The notes under the pieces are model-generated. The model saw only the letters and a program-made list of their open reading frames with translations, made no database searches and was not told where the DNA came from. A program made the position numbers and the translations under genes. Below are positions 19,675 to 30,471 of a stretch of 64,000 nucleotides of DNA, piece by piece (positions within the stretch are counted from its first letter, which is position 1; the number at the start of each line of letters is the position of its first letter). Source of the DNA: an uncultured Chitinophaga sp. (lineage in GTDB: Bacteria > Bacteroidota > Bacteroidia > Cytophagales > Cyclobacteriaceae); contig CABHOK010000005.1 in NCBI GenBank assembly GCA_902168205.1, positions 1 to 64,000 of the forward strand, written 5' to 3'.

Positions 19675-22600
19675 ATGGAAACTTTGTCCAAATTTTTCAC
19701 TGGGAAAAACGGTACTATATATTTTCTCTGTCTTTTTAGCTTGACATCGGCTTGCCTGTTTGCTCAAAGTGAGCAGTTTAGATTCAAGCAACTTGACTTG
19801 AAGGACGGTCTGTCACATCCCGATATTGCAACAATATATAAGGATAGTCGCGGGTTTGTTTGGCTTGGTACTGCCTCTGGTTTAAACCGTTTTGATGGTT
19901 ACTCTATAAAATCGTTCGTCAACGATCCACTCGATACAACCTCTCTGCCAAACTATTACGTCTACAAAATCTTTGAGACTCCTGAGCGGATGTTAGCATG
20001 TATGACTTCAATCGGCCTCACGCTTTATGATCCGGAAAGTGAAACGTTTGATCGTCATCCGAAGGCTTTCTTTGAAAAGTATGGCACTTCAGACCGTCTC
20101 TTTAAGATCGTACAGGATACCGATGGTTCTTACTGGTTTGTAGAACGCGACAAGCTGATAAAATATCATCCGAGACAGGATGGATATATAGTCATTGAGA
20201 ATAACGCAGCCGATCCATTATCAATCACTAAAGAAGAAATCACAGATTTCTGCATAGATAAGAACAGAAATTATTGGTTGATACATGCCAATGGCAAAGT
20301 AGAAAGAATACAAATCCACAACAAAAAAGGAGTAGTAGCCGAACGAATTACTGTTCCTGACGATGCAGGTATATTACGCGCATATCGAATCCTTGCGGAC
20401 TCCGATGGAGACCTTTGGCTGTATGGAGCGGGGGCGAGTAACCGTGTCTTTGTTTATGATGTTAAAAAGAAGAAGTTGATCGAGAAGAGTGTTGCATTGC
20501 GACTCAATGCAAATTTCGTGACCGGTATGCTGGAGGACGAAAATGGCCTGATGTGGATTGGAACAGATCACGGAGGTATCATTCTTCTGGACAAGAGGAC
20601 AGGCGCTGTTCGATATCTTTTTCATGCCGATGGTGATCAAACCAGCCTTGCAGCAAATTCAATCACTTACTTATATAAAGATGACCAGGGTGTTGTTTGG
20701 ATCGGTACCTATAAACGTGGTGTAAGTTATTATCATCCCAATATTTACCAGTTTGATATTTACAAGCACTATGCTACCGATCCGCACAGCCTGCCTTTTG
20801 AGGATATAAATCGGTTTGAAGAAGACAAGAAGGGAAACCTATGGATCGGAACGAATGGAGGTGGGCTACTATATTTTGACAGACAGAAGGGAACATTCAG
20901 GCAGTACCTGCATGAACCCGCCAATAAAAACAGCCTCAGCGGAAATGTGGTTGTGAGCTTGTGCCTGGACGCAGACGATAACCTCTGGATAGGAACATAT
21001 AAGGATGGACTCAACAAGTTCGATGGTAAAAATTTCACACGGTTTACCCATACTCCGGGCGACACCACGTCACTACCCAGTGTTGATGTTTGGGAGATTT
21101 TTGAAGACTCTCAAAAACGTATTTGGATTGGAACGACCGATGCCGGGGCTGCACTCTTCGATAAAAAGATGGAGAAATTTCATAGAATAAAATTATGGGG
21201 ACCCAATGGAATGCAATCCAATACGGTCGAAGCGATTAACGAGGATCGTTACGGCAATATATGGTTTGGTACCTTCTCTGGCATTGACGTGCTTTCTGTG
21301 AAGGACCAAACATTTAGTCATTTCGAATATTCTTCCAAGCCAAATTCCCTTAGCAGCAATGTCATTTTAGATATCATGAAGGATTCCAAGGGACGTATGT
21401 GGATTGGAACTTCTAATGGTTTAAATCTTTTTGATGAGTCCACGAAGGGCTTCTCAGCATTTAAAGAAAATAACCGCAGGGACAATGCTGTGTTAACAAT
21501 ACAGGAAGATAACATCGGTGATATCTGGATCAGCGCATTGCACGGGCTCTCCAAAATCACACTTGCGGCTGGTTCGTTACAGGGTGCATCGGTGAAGCAC
21601 TATACTGAACTGGATGGATTGCAGGGCCGGCAATTTAACTCAAATGCAAGTTTCAAAACACACCGAGGTGAGTTGATATTCGGTGGACCTACTGGTTTTA
21701 ATATTTTTCGCGGAAATCAGCAAGGCAAAGACTTCTTGATAGATAAAGTTATTTTTTCTGACCTCGAGCTATATGAAAAACGTGTTGACATCGGAGAGAA
21801 AATCGAGGGTGCAACTATCTTAAATAAGTCAATCTCAGAAATTGGGAAGATCACGCTTCCATACAATAAGAATTTCTTTTCATTAAAGTTATCCGCATTA
21901 AACTATCTCAATCCCGAACGTGATCAATATATATATCAGCTTGAGGGATTAAATGAAGATTGGCTGCCCGTGGATTCGAAAAATCACGAGATCATATTTA
22001 ACAGCCTAAACCCTGGTAACTACCTGTTACGGGTACGAGCGTTAAACGGGGACGGAGTGCCGAGTAAAAATGATGCGATTTTAGTCATCACGATTCAACC
22101 TCCTTTTTGGAAAAGCAGGGTTGCATTTATACTATATGGATTGATCGTGGTTGTTGTTCTCTTCTTTACACGCAAAATCATTCAGCAGCGTGAGCAAATG
22201 AAATTTTCAATTGAACAGGAACGGCGTGAGATGCAAAGACTGCATGAACTGGATATGTTGAAAGTGAAGTTTTTTACGAACGTAAGCCATGAATTCAGAA
22301 CCCCGCTGACGCTTATACTTACACCGGTAGAAAGATTGATTAAGAAAGCGAAAGATCCCGAGCAGCTGGCGCAATTTCAACTCGTTCTTCGAAATGGAAA
22401 GCGCTTGATGAATTTAGTAAATCAATTGCTGGACTTTAAGAAATTAGAAGTGCATGAGATACAATTCAGCCCATCCCAAGGCGATGTTATAGCCTTTATA
22501 AAGGATACTGTATTTTCGTTTTCAGATCTTGCAGAGAAGAAAAACATCAAGCTCTCATTTGATAGTGTTGTTAATGGTTATGAAATATCTTTTGATCATG

Positions 22601-23850
22601 ATAAACTCGAGAAGATTCTTTTCAATCTTCTCAGCAATGCCTTCAAGTTTACACTTGAGAATGGTAGTGTTACTGTAACGGTTGATATACTACGGGAAGC
22701 GAATGAACAATTAATACAAATAGACGTAAGTGACACCGGTATAGGCATTCCGAAGGATAAGCTGGATAAAATCTTCGAACCATTTTTTCAAAGCGATATA
22801 CCCCGGAGCATCGTAAATCAAGGCAGTGGAATTGGACTGGCTATCACTAAAGAATTTGTACGGATACATGGTGGGCACATACAAGTTAAAAGCGAGGTAG
22901 GTGTCGGGAGCTCCTTTACGGTGATGTTGCCGCTACGCGAATCGGAAGAAGCCTCTGCTCACAAGGAAGAAGTAAATATTACTGATTCGCACGACAATGA
23001 AACGATGGTGTTGCACGAGGTGGATGGTGTAGTAAATTCAGAAAAGCTTCCGGCTAAAACCGAAAAGAAGTCGTTGCTTCTCATTGATGACAACGATGAT
23101 TTTCGTTTTTACCTGAGGGATAACTTAAAATTCTCTTATACAATACATGAAGCAGGCAACGGTAAAGATGGCTGGGGTCTTGTTCTATCACTGCAGCCTG
23201 ATTTAATTGTGAGTGATATTGCTATGCCTGAAATGGATGGAATTGAATTGTGTATAAAGATTAAATCGGATGAACGTGTGTCTCATATTCCGGTGATCCT
23301 GCTCACCGCGAGGAGTAACGAAGACCAACGCATCGAAGGATTGAAAGCAGGTGCTGACGACTATATTACCAAACCCTTCAACTTTGAAGTGCTTGAAGCA
23401 AGAATCAATAATCTATTATGCCAGCGAGAGAAGTTTCAAAAAGCATTTCGGAAGACGTTGGATATCAAATCAAGCGAACTCCAGATAACTCCGTTGGATG
23501 TGAAATTTATGGAGAAGGCAATTAAAATTGTCGAGGCAAATATATCCTCGCCATCCTTCTCCATTCAGGATCTTGGTATGGAGCTTGGAATTAGCAGGGC
23601 ATATGTTTTCAAGAAAATTCTTGCCTTGAGCGGAAAGACACCACTCGAGTTCATTCGAACAATTCGGTTACAACATGCTGCACAGTTACTCGAACGAAGC
23701 CAATTATCGGTTCGGGAAGTTGCCTATAAAGTAGGTTTCAATACGCCAAAGTATTTTACAAAGTACTTTAAGGAACAATATGGCGTGTTGCCATCCGATT
23801 ATGTTGCGTCAAAAAAACAAGAAGACGAAAATCCTGAGAGTCCGAAATGA
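19675..23850 (+). CDS. Hybrid two-component system sensor/regulator (HTCS) of the glycan locus
   Basis: One-protein sensor kinase and transcription factor, 1391 residues from ATG 19675. A GTG at 19639 would add 12 residues before the signal peptide, so the ATG is preferred. Order: signal peptide (FLCLFSLTSACLFAQ); periplasmic two-propeller sensor with Reg_prop repeats (DSRGFVWLGTASGLNRFDG, GNLWIGTNGGGLLYFD and similar); Y_Y_Y domain before the membrane span (about 810-830); HisKA with phospho-acceptor His 872 in NVSHEFRTPLTL; HATPase with NLLSNAFKFT and GSGIGLAI; receiver domain with Asp 1181 in VSDIAMPEMDG and Lys in ITKPF; and a C-terminal AraC helix-turn-helix (about 1285-1391, ending FKEQYGVLPSDYV). 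By analogy with Bacteroides HTCS it would bind an oligosaccharide in the periplasm and activate the susC operon 600 bp downstream. Confidence 0.95.
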   Translation: METLSKFFTGKNGTIYFLCLFSLTSACLFAQSEQFRFKQLDLKDGLSHPDIATIYKDSRGFVWLGTASGLNRFDGYSIKSFVNDPLDTTSLPNYYVYKIFETPERMLACMTSIGLTLYDPESETFDRHPKAFFEKYGTSDRLFKIVQDTDGSYWFVERDKLIKYHPRQDGYIVIENNAADPLSITKEEITDFCIDKNRNYWLIHANGKVERIQIHNKKGVVAERITVPDDAGILRAYRILADSDGDLWLYGAGASNRVFVYDVKKKKLIEKSVALRLNANFVTGMLEDENGLMWIGTDHGGIILLDKRTGAVRYLFHADGDQTSLAANSITYLYKDDQGVVWIGTYKRGVSYYHPNIYQFDIYKHYATDPHSLPFEDINRFEEDKKGNLWIGTNGGGLLYFDRQKGTFRQYLHEPANKNSLSGNVVVSLCLDADDNLWIGTYKDGLNKFDGKNFTRFTHTPGDTTSLPSVDVWEIFEDSQKRIWIGTTDAGAALFDKKMEKFHRIKLWGPNGMQSNTVEAINEDRYGNIWFGTFSGIDVLSVKDQTFSHFEYSSKPNSLSSNVILDIMKDSKGRMWIGTSNGLNLFDESTKGFSAFKENNRRDNAVLTIQEDNIGDIWISALHGLSKITLAAGSLQGASVKHYTELDGLQGRQFNSNASFKTHRGELIFGGPTGFNIFRGNQQGKDFLIDKVIFSDLELYEKRVDIGEKIEGATILNKSISEIGKITLPYNKNFFSLKLSALNYLNPERDQYIYQLEGLNEDWLPVDSKNHEIIFNSLNPGNYLLRVRALNGDGVPSKNDAILVITIQPPFWKSRVAFILYGLIVVVVLFFTRKIIQQREQMKFSIEQERREMQRLHELDMLKVKFFTNVSHEFRTPLTLILTPVERLIKKAKDPEQLAQFQLVLRNGKRLMNLVNQLLDFKKLEVHEIQFSPSQGDVIAFIKDTVFSFSDLAEKKNIKLSFDSVVNGYEISFDHDKLEKILFNLLSNAFKFTLENGSVTVTVDILREANEQLIQIDVSDTGIGIPKDKLDKIFEPFFQSDIPRSIVNQGSGIGLAITKEFVRIHGGHIQVKSEVGVGSSFTVMLPLRESEEASAHKEEVNITDSHDNETMVLHEVDGVVNSEKLPAKTEKKSLLLIDDNDDFRFYLRDNLKFSYTIHEAGNGKDGWGLVLSLQPDLIVSDIAMPEMDGIELCIKIKSDERVSHIPVILLTARSNEDQRIEGLKAGADDYITKPFNFEVLEARINNLLCQREKFQKAFRKTLDIKSSELQITPLDVKFMEKAIKIVEANISSPSFSIQDLGMELGISRAYVFKKILALSGKTPLEFIRTIRLQHAAQLLERSQLSVREVAYKVGFNTPKYFTKYFKEQYGVLPSDYVASKKQEDENPESPK

Positions 23851-24446
23851 ACCCTCGTTATACTGCAGACTCTTTCTCAAGGGGTATAAATGATTCACTG
23901 TCGTCTTCATTTCTTTCAAGTATACGAATAGCACCTATCATTTAGATTTTTCAACCTTGCCGGCAGTAGGGACGCATTTACATTTGAGCATCCTTACTAT
24001 TATGAAACATCATTCCAGGAAGCGTTTGAAGTGGCTTACAATGACCGAGCTGTTGTTTTTAACTTTCGCCCTTGTAAGCGTGTTGGCTTTTATTTACCTA
24101 TGCCTATACCCGTAGAATTGCTTTACCATCGATAGATGTGTTCTCTTAAAGCGGTCAATTAAGATCAGCTTAATAGCTTATCCGTTTTCACTTGCCAGTT
24201 TTCTTTTCAATGCAAGTCGGTCGTGGCTTAAACGTCTTAAAAGAGCTCACGAAAAATCGACAGTCATAATAATTAGACTCGTTGTGCTGCTCAATTGGAC
24301 TAGCTCCAATTCCAACTGACACATCTTTACTGCAAACGATTACAGCTGTTCAGAAGCAAAATCGATTGCATACCCCTGTATTACAAAATATCGATCCTTT
24401 TCAACAGCTAAAGTCGGTTCCCAATAACCTCTAACCAAATCAACTT
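23851..24446. other. Intergenic region upstream of susC
   Basis: About 600 bp between the sensor gene and susC. It should contain the HTCS-controlled promoter of the uptake operon, but no direct repeat typical of an operator was clear. A 37-codon hydrophobic frame inside it is listed separately. Confidence 0.4.
24002..24115 (+). CDS. Possible 37-residue single-pass membrane protein
   Basis: ATG at 24002 opens 37 codons ending in TAG. The peptide has a basic start (MKHHSRKRLKWLTMTELL) followed by one hydrophobic span (FLTFALVSVLAFIYLCLYP), a good positive-inside membrane anchor layout. It lies 151 bp after the sensor gene and before susC. No family recognised. The organised charge pattern argues for a real gene more than random DNA would, but there is no independent support. 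Confidence 0.35.
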   Translation: MKHHSRKRLKWLTMTELLFLTFALVSVLAFIYLCLYP

Positions 24447-27400
24447 ATGAAGAAAAACCTTTACAGATGGTTAGTCCTTGTCACATGTTCGTTCCTGGTG
24501 TGCCAGACCGTGGCAGCGCAGCAGCACAAAATTACAGGAATTGTAAAAGACACACCGGGATCTATTATGCCCGGAGTTAACGTGTACGTGAAAGGCACTT
24601 CTACAGGCACAACCACCGACTCGAATGGTGAATTTGCCATCGAAGCCCAAACGGGGCAAGTTCTTACATTTTCATTTATAGGCTATAAGAGTCACGAGTT
24701 CACTGTAGGAGAACAGACGCGCGTTGAAGTGTTTCTGAATGAAGATGTAGAGACGCTTAATGAAATAGTTGTAATCGGCTACGGCGAAGTACAACGAAAA
24801 GATGTTACAGGTTCTATATCTTCTGTTAAAGGTGAGGATATAAAAAGAACGAACGTCACCACCCTGGAGCAGGCCCTGCAAGGTCGGGTACCAGGCATGG
24901 TGATTCAGCAAGTCTCCGGTCAACCCGGTGGTGGTGTCTCTGTTCAGATTCGAGGTATAACTTCTTTGGGTGGCAGTTCTCCGCTATATGTAATAGACGG
25001 TGTAAGAGTTAGCGTTGCCGGATCAACAGATGGAGGTATGAATCCTTTAGCCGGTATTAATGCTTCTGAGATTGAGTCGATCGAAGTATTAAAGGATGCT
25101 TCTGCCACAGCGATCTATGGTGCACAAGCATCCGATGGCGTTGTTTTAATTACTACCAAAAGAGGAAAGCAGTCAGCTCCAACAGTTTCCTATCAGTTTT
25201 ATACCGGGTTTCAACGACTGATACAAAGACTTCCTGTTATGGATTTGCGTGAGCATGCAACGTTCTTAAACGCAAGGGCTGCAGAGCCAACGTGGAATTT
25301 TGATGCTCGCCCAGAATTTCAGAATCCAGAATATTTAGGTGAAGGAACTGATTGGCAGGATGCACTATTTAAAACTTCGCAGGTAAGCGAACATTCAATT
25401 TCGTTAAGTGGGGGAGATGAAAAAACGCGCTACTATTTATCTGGAACATACTATCAAAACGATGGTATTGCTTTCGGATCTAAATTCGACAGGACATCAC
25501 TCCGTTTAAACCTGGACAATAAAACCACCAAGTGGTTAAAGATTGGTACCAGTCTCCAGTTCGTAAACATTGATGAAAGGGTTAACGCGACTACTTCGAG
25601 TGTAATCTCGAAAGCTCTTACCATGACCCCTGATATAGCTGTACAGAATTCCGATGGCTCCTGGGGTGGTGCACATAATGAAAATCCATGGGTACCAAGA
25701 ACGGAAAATCCATTGGCGCTTGCATTGATTAACAAGGATGAAGCTAACCGGAAGCAAGTGTATGCAAATGCCTATGCGGAAGTTGACATTGCGAAAGGCC
25801 TGGTCTTAAAAAATGTTATAGGGGGAAATTTCTCAACCTATAACAGAGACCGTTTTAATCCATCCTATATAATGGGCAACCTTATAAAGGATCAAAGCGA
25901 TGCCAGTGCTGAGTATAGCGACTATAATCACACAGAAATGAGTACAGTCCTTACCTACAATCATTCCTTTGGAGACAAGTATAAATTGACGGCCATGGGG
26001 GGACACGAGTGGCAGTTAAATTATTCTAGACAATTAAGTGCAGCACGCAAAGATTACCCCACCAATACAGTTCAGACCATCGGAGGAGGTGATCCTGCAA
26101 CGGCTACAAACGGAGGCAGTAAAGGTCAATCTGCTATCGAGTCGTATTTCGGTCGCCTGGATTTTGGTTTTAATGATCGATACCTGTTTACCGGTAATGC
26201 ACGGTATGATGGCAATTCAATGTATGCTGAACAAAATCGTTGGATAATGTCCTATTCAGGTGTCGTAGCCTGGAAGATAAATAATGAAGCATTTTTCGAT
26301 GGTATAAATAGCGTTGATGAATTGAAACTGCGTGTGAGTTCCGGTTTGACTAACCGTGCAGGTGGCAGAGATTATTCATACGCAAGTACGCTTACCACCG
26401 CATCAACAGGCCTTGGAGGTGTTGCGTTGGTGAATGATGAAATAGGAAACCCGGATTTGAAATGGGAACAAACTACCTATAACAACATCGGTCTCGATGG
26501 AGCCTTTTTTAACTGGCGCATAAGTTTCTCAGTTGATTTTTACAAACGCAAGACCAATGATCTTGCCATGCAAATCACGTTGCCAATGTACTCAGGAACA
26601 GCATTGGGTACCTGGCCTCCCGGTTCATTAAGAGCCCCCTATGTAAATATAGGTTCCATGGAGAATCAGGGATTCGATTTTAGAATAAGTTCTGAAAACG
26701 TCAGAGGTAAAGCTTTTACCTGGAGAACAGATGTTACCGTATCTCACAACAGAAATAAAATAACTGCTCTAAATGCAGAAGGCGCTTCAATTGACAGGAC
26801 GTATAGCAAAACTGTACCGGGCAGGTCATTGGGAGAATTTTATGGATATATAGTAGAAGGTGTTTTTGCAACCCCGACCGATGTGCTGGGTGATGAAGCA
26901 AATGGTATTGCACCACATCCAAGGCCGGTGAGGAACAATGAACCACTGCCTTTTGCCAACGCAGCCGGTAGCATTTGGTATGGTGACCTTAAGTTCAAGG
27001 ATTTGAATGGAGACGGAATTATTGATGAACGTGATCAGAAGTTTTTGGGATCGCCAATTCCGAAAGTTCAAATAGGGTTGAATAACACCGTTACCTATAA
27101 GAATTTTGATCTGACTATATTTTTTACTTCTAACCTTGGTAACAAAGTATATAACGCAACGCGGAAAAATCACGAAGACCCACAGGGAAATTCTGCCTAC
27201 TTTACCAATCTGAATAATTACGCAAAGCTTGCCTTAGTTGATCCCAACGGATCAGCTTCCGATATCAACAATGTATATGTGAGCAATCCCGATACGAAGA
27301 TATCCGGGTTGCGGAATGATAAGACAAATGGAAACCAGAGAGTAACGGATGTATACGTGGAAGACGGTTCATTTGTAAAGTGTAAAAACATTTCGTTAGG

Positions 27401-27605
27401 GTATACATTCTCAAATAGTCTTACGCAAAAGCTACACTTAAAATCTTTAAAGGTATATGCAAGCGCTACAAACCTTTTTACGATAACCAAATATTCGGGC
27501 ATGGATCCTGAAATCGGATCCTGGGACCCGCTGAGTGCAGGTATTGATGATGGCTACTATCCTCAGCCAAGAATAATCACGTTTGGTTTAAACTTATCAT
27601 TATAG
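24447..27605 (+). CDS. SusC/RagA-family TonB-dependent outer-membrane transporter
   Basis: 1052 residues, the usual length for the family. Signal peptide ending VAAQQ, then a carboxypeptidase-D-like N-terminal domain (ITGIVKD...SFIGYKSHEF), a TonB-box-like EIVVIGYG, a plug domain (DVTGSISSVKGEDI, LQGRVPGMVIQQVSGQPGG, IRGITSLGGSSPLYVIDG, EVLKDASATAIYGAQASDGV) and a long 22-strand barrel ending PRIITFGLNLSL. It imports oligosaccharides across the outer membrane using TonB energy, with the SusD lid encoded 5 bp downstream. The operon content points to xyloglucan oligosaccharides or a related hemicellulose as cargo; that is inference from neighbours. Confidence 0.96.
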   Translation: MKKNLYRWLVLVTCSFLVCQTVAAQQHKITGIVKDTPGSIMPGVNVYVKGTSTGTTTDSNGEFAIEAQTGQVLTFSFIGYKSHEFTVGEQTRVEVFLNEDVETLNEIVVIGYGEVQRKDVTGSISSVKGEDIKRTNVTTLEQALQGRVPGMVIQQVSGQPGGGVSVQIRGITSLGGSSPLYVIDGVRVSVAGSTDGGMNPLAGINASEIESIEVLKDASATAIYGAQASDGVVLITTKRGKQSAPTVSYQFYTGFQRLIQRLPVMDLREHATFLNARAAEPTWNFDARPEFQNPEYLGEGTDWQDALFKTSQVSEHSISLSGGDEKTRYYLSGTYYQNDGIAFGSKFDRTSLRLNLDNKTTKWLKIGTSLQFVNIDERVNATTSSVISKALTMTPDIAVQNSDGSWGGAHNENPWVPRTENPLALALINKDEANRKQVYANAYAEVDIAKGLVLKNVIGGNFSTYNRDRFNPSYIMGNLIKDQSDASAEYSDYNHTEMSTVLTYNHSFGDKYKLTAMGGHEWQLNYSRQLSAARKDYPTNTVQTIGGGDPATATNGGSKGQSAIESYFGRLDFGFNDRYLFTGNARYDGNSMYAEQNRWIMSYSGVVAWKINNEAFFDGINSVDELKLRVSSGLTNRAGGRDYSYASTLTTASTGLGGVALVNDEIGNPDLKWEQTTYNNIGLDGAFFNWRISFSVDFYKRKTNDLAMQITLPMYSGTALGTWPPGSLRAPYVNIGSMENQGFDFRISSENVRGKAFTWRTDVTVSHNRNKITALNAEGASIDRTYSKTVPGRSLGEFYGYIVEGVFATPTDVLGDEANGIAPHPRPVRNNEPLPFANAAGSIWYGDLKFKDLNGDGIIDERDQKFLGSPIPKVQIGLNNTVTYKNFDLTIFFTSNLGNKVYNATRKNHEDPQGNSAYFTNLNNYAKLALVDPNGSASDINNVYVSNPDTKISGLRNDKTNGNQRVTDVYVEDGSFVKCKNISLGYTFSNSLTQKLHLKSLKVYASATNLFTITKYSGMDPEIGSWDPLSAGIDDGYYPQPRIITFGLNLSL

Positions 27606-27610
27606 AAACT

Positions 27611-29197
27611 ATGAAAACAAAATCTATAATAATCTATTTAACGCTTGCTGCATCTGGTCTGTTGGCATCGTGCTCGGATTCATTCTTAGATCGTCCTGCG
27701 TTGTCAGTAGTATCGAGCAATAACTTTTATAAGACTTCTGCCGATTTGCAGAAGGCGACAGCCTCCTTATATAGCGGTGGTATATGGGGAGCGTGGACTT
27801 CGGAGTGCTATTTGCCGATCGGTGAAGTTTTAGGTGGTAACATGGTGCTGGGATACAATGGTGGTGCTGTTGAGCTAAATACTTTTTCGCTGAATGGCTA
27901 TAACGGTAATCTGATTACAGAATGGAGAACGATGTATAATTTGATTGCACATGCCAACACTACCATTCATGCCATAGAAGAACTAGCAGCAGATGATATT
28001 CCGAAAAGGGATGTAAATGCTGCCCTGGCAGAGGCAAAATTTATGCGCGCCTATGCCTACTTCGCCCTCACAAGACTATGGGGAGATGTTCCGATTATTG
28101 CAGACAGCAGAGATTTATTCGACAATCCGTTGGTATATAGAAATCATGCTACTGATGTATATACATTCATTGCGAATGATCTGACGTTCGCACGAAAAAA
28201 TTTACCGGTAACTGGCGATGCATGGACCAAAGGCAGAGTTACTACATGGTCGGCTCAGGGGTTGTTGTCTAAAGTATATTTAACATGGGCAGGCTTGAAT
28301 CAGAGTGGTACGCGTGATCAGGCACTTCTGGACAGCGCCAAACTATATGCAGGCAATGTATGTGAGAGTGGTTTATCATTGCTGACTGACTATGCCGATG
28401 TTTTTAAATATGAAAACAACGATAATGAAGAGTCCTTGTTTGCTCTGCAATGGCCAACGAATGGCGGAGGCTGGTACAATGGTAATATGCTTCAGCTTTA
28501 TAGCAATGCATTAATAATAAACGGAGGTGGAGGATATTTTGGTATTGAAGTCACGTATGACATGTATCTTCAATACGATGAGAATGACTTGAGACGCAAG
28601 GCTACTTTCATGTATAAGGATGATGTATATCCTGAACTAAATACAAATTTGAACGGCCTGAAATTTACCGGCAATAGTGGTTTGAAGAAGCATATTATAG
28701 GGAACGAGAAGGATCTCAATCTGCCGCTCATGACCAATACCGCTTCGCCGGAGCATACTATACTCTTAAGACTTGCTGATATATACCTGGTTTATGTTGA
28801 ATCTGTTCTGGGAAATAATGCTGCAACTTCCGATGGTAAAGCACTGGGATATTTTAATCAGATAAGGACTCGCGCAGGTCTCGATCCGGTTAGCTCCGTC
28901 ACCGAGACTTCGTTATTCAAAGAAAGAAGAATAGAGCTGGCAGCGGAAGGCGAATACTGGTTTGATGTTGTGAGGCTCTCATATTACAATCCTTCAAAAG
29001 CGCTGGAACTCCTTAATGGTGGTGAGAACAGACGTGCCCCCATTGAAATTGATAGTGAAACGCGCGAGGTAACGCCCGGCGATTCTTATGGAGTAATTAC
29101 ACCTGCAACTATCAATTCATTTAAGTTGCCCGTACCATCTTCTGAAGTAACTGCCAATCCATTATTGTTGGAACCTGCGGTACCTTATTCATTCTAA
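27611..29197 (+). CDS. SusD/RagB-family glycan-binding lipoprotein
   Basis: 528 residues. Lipobox LLASCSDSFLDRP at the N-terminus gives a surface lipoprotein. Typical SusD features: NNFYKTSADLQKATASLY, AEAKFMRAYAYFALTRLWGDVPII (TPR-like helices), VTTWSAQGLLSKVYLTWAG, and the C-terminal LRLADIYLVYVES and RIELAAEGEYWFDVVRLSYYNP blocks. It caps the SusC barrel and delivers glycan. Five bp after susC and 21 bp before the next gene, so clearly operonic. Confidence 0.96.
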   Translation: MKTKSIIIYLTLAASGLLASCSDSFLDRPALSVVSSNNFYKTSADLQKATASLYSGGIWGAWTSECYLPIGEVLGGNMVLGYNGGAVELNTFSLNGYNGNLITEWRTMYNLIAHANTTIHAIEELAADDIPKRDVNAALAEAKFMRAYAYFALTRLWGDVPIIADSRDLFDNPLVYRNHATDVYTFIANDLTFARKNLPVTGDAWTKGRVTTWSAQGLLSKVYLTWAGLNQSGTRDQALLDSAKLYAGNVCESGLSLLTDYADVFKYENNDNEESLFALQWPTNGGGWYNGNMLQLYSNALIINGGGGYFGIEVTYDMYLQYDENDLRRKATFMYKDDVYPELNTNLNGLKFTGNSGLKKHIIGNEKDLNLPLMTNTASPEHTILLRLADIYLVYVESVLGNNAATSDGKALGYFNQIRTRAGLDPVSSVTETSLFKERRIELAAEGEYWFDVVRLSYYNPSKALELLNGGENRRAPIEIDSETREVTPGDSYGVITPATINSFKLPVPSSEVTANPLLLEPAVPYSF

Positions 29198-29218
29198 AAA
29201 CAGATAAGCACTTTGCAC

Positions 29219-30421
29219 ATGAAAAAGATATTATACAATCCTATTTATTTTCTTCAACTGTTTTGCATAGTCTCGGCCATTGCGCTGTTATCTGCATGCA
29301 AAGATGATGAAGTAGAACTCCCGGTGATTACCGAAATACGAAATTATGCTGCATCACCCAACGATACCATTGTGCATACCTTGAACTCGGATCAATGGAT
29401 AGTGCTAATCGGTAAAAATCTGCACGAGGTCTCTGGAATTTATTTTGGAGGTATACCTGCTACCGTGAACGGAGCTTTAACTACCGATGAAAGTATAGTT
29501 GTACAGATTCCATCGATTCCGTTTCAAACAGTGCCCAGAGACAAGTTGAATGTTGTTACCGTTGTGAATGGCAGCGGCTCGGCTTCTGTTGAAATTAAGA
29601 TCACAGGCAATCCTATAATTTCTCATGTCAGGAATTATGCCGACTCACCGAATGATACAATTTTAAACTCAGTAGCGCCCGGTCAGTTTATAAATTTAGT
29701 TGGATTTAACCTGGAAGGCGCTACCAGTATAAATTTTCAAGGTGTAGACGCTGATTTGGCGAATGTTATTTATACCGATTCAAGTGCTATTGTGAAAGTG
29801 CCTGATGATTTTTCGGGTGGAGATGCTTCACGGGCAAACCGGATTACATATACCACCCGCATAGGCAGTAGTATATATGGCATTCCAATTTTTGATCCGG
29901 CTATTCTGGAATATTACAAAGACCCATTATGGACGTTGCTTTCGGGAGGTATAGGGAATGAAAAGAACTGGATGATTGATTTCAATGCTGAAGGAGTTTC
30001 TCAAAAGTTCGCAGGTCCGATGTGGTTTTCCGGAGACGAATTGCGTTGGAGCAAGGAATGTGCTAAGCCCGGTGGTAACTGCTGGACGTACGAACCTGCT
30101 TGGCAAACCTGGATGCCGGGCCCGAAAAACTACGGTACCATGACGTTTAAGATTAAAGGCGTACCGGTAGTGCCGAGTGTCACGGTCAATCAAGCGGGAC
30201 TGGCCGATAGTAAAAATGGAACCTTCACCGGCGACTATTTTTTAGATGTTGATAAGAAGACGATAACATTTACCGGCATTGTTCCGCTCAACATGGGTTG
30301 GGAAAATGCAGAATGGTCGAAAGCGTATATTATTACCCTTACAGAAGATGGTATGCAGCTTGGTTTTAAACATAAAAGCAAGACGGAACTTGAGCTTTAT
30401 AACTTTATCCTGAAGGAGTAA
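29219..30421 (+). CDS. Surface glycan-binding lipoprotein with IPT/TIG repeats (SGBP-B-like)
   Basis: 400 residues from ATG 29219; the in-frame TTG at 29213 is less likely. Lipobox ALLSACKDDE. Two related IPT/TIG-like modules follow, each starting with a near-identical IxxxRNYAxSPNDTI segment (about 35-130 and 135-225) and containing IVLIGKNLHEVSGIYFGG or INLVGFNLEGATSINFQG. The C-terminal half (about 225-400) is rich in Trp (DPLWTLLSGG, ELRWSKECAKPGGNCWTYEPAWQTW) and fits the glycan-binding domain of SGBP-B-type proteins from xyloglucan loci. It would hold polysaccharide at the surface for the GH5 enzymes. The position after susD is the classical one for this protein. Confidence 0.85.
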   Translation: MKKILYNPIYFLQLFCIVSAIALLSACKDDEVELPVITEIRNYAASPNDTIVHTLNSDQWIVLIGKNLHEVSGIYFGGIPATVNGALTTDESIVVQIPSIPFQTVPRDKLNVVTVVNGSGSASVEIKITGNPIISHVRNYADSPNDTILNSVAPGQFINLVGFNLEGATSINFQGVDADLANVIYTDSSAIVKVPDDFSGGDASRANRITYTTRIGSSIYGIPIFDPAILEYYKDPLWTLLSGGIGNEKNWMIDFNAEGVSQKFAGPMWFSGDELRWSKECAKPGGNCWTYEPAWQTWMPGPKNYGTMTFKIKGVPVVPSVTVNQAGLADSKNGTFTGDYFLDVDKKTITFTGIVPLNMGWENAEWSKAYIITLTEDGMQLGFKHKSKTELELYNFILKE

Positions 30422-30471
30422 TGCCTCTTTTAATTCAGTAGCCAGATAATAACGATTTAATGCCCTCCATA

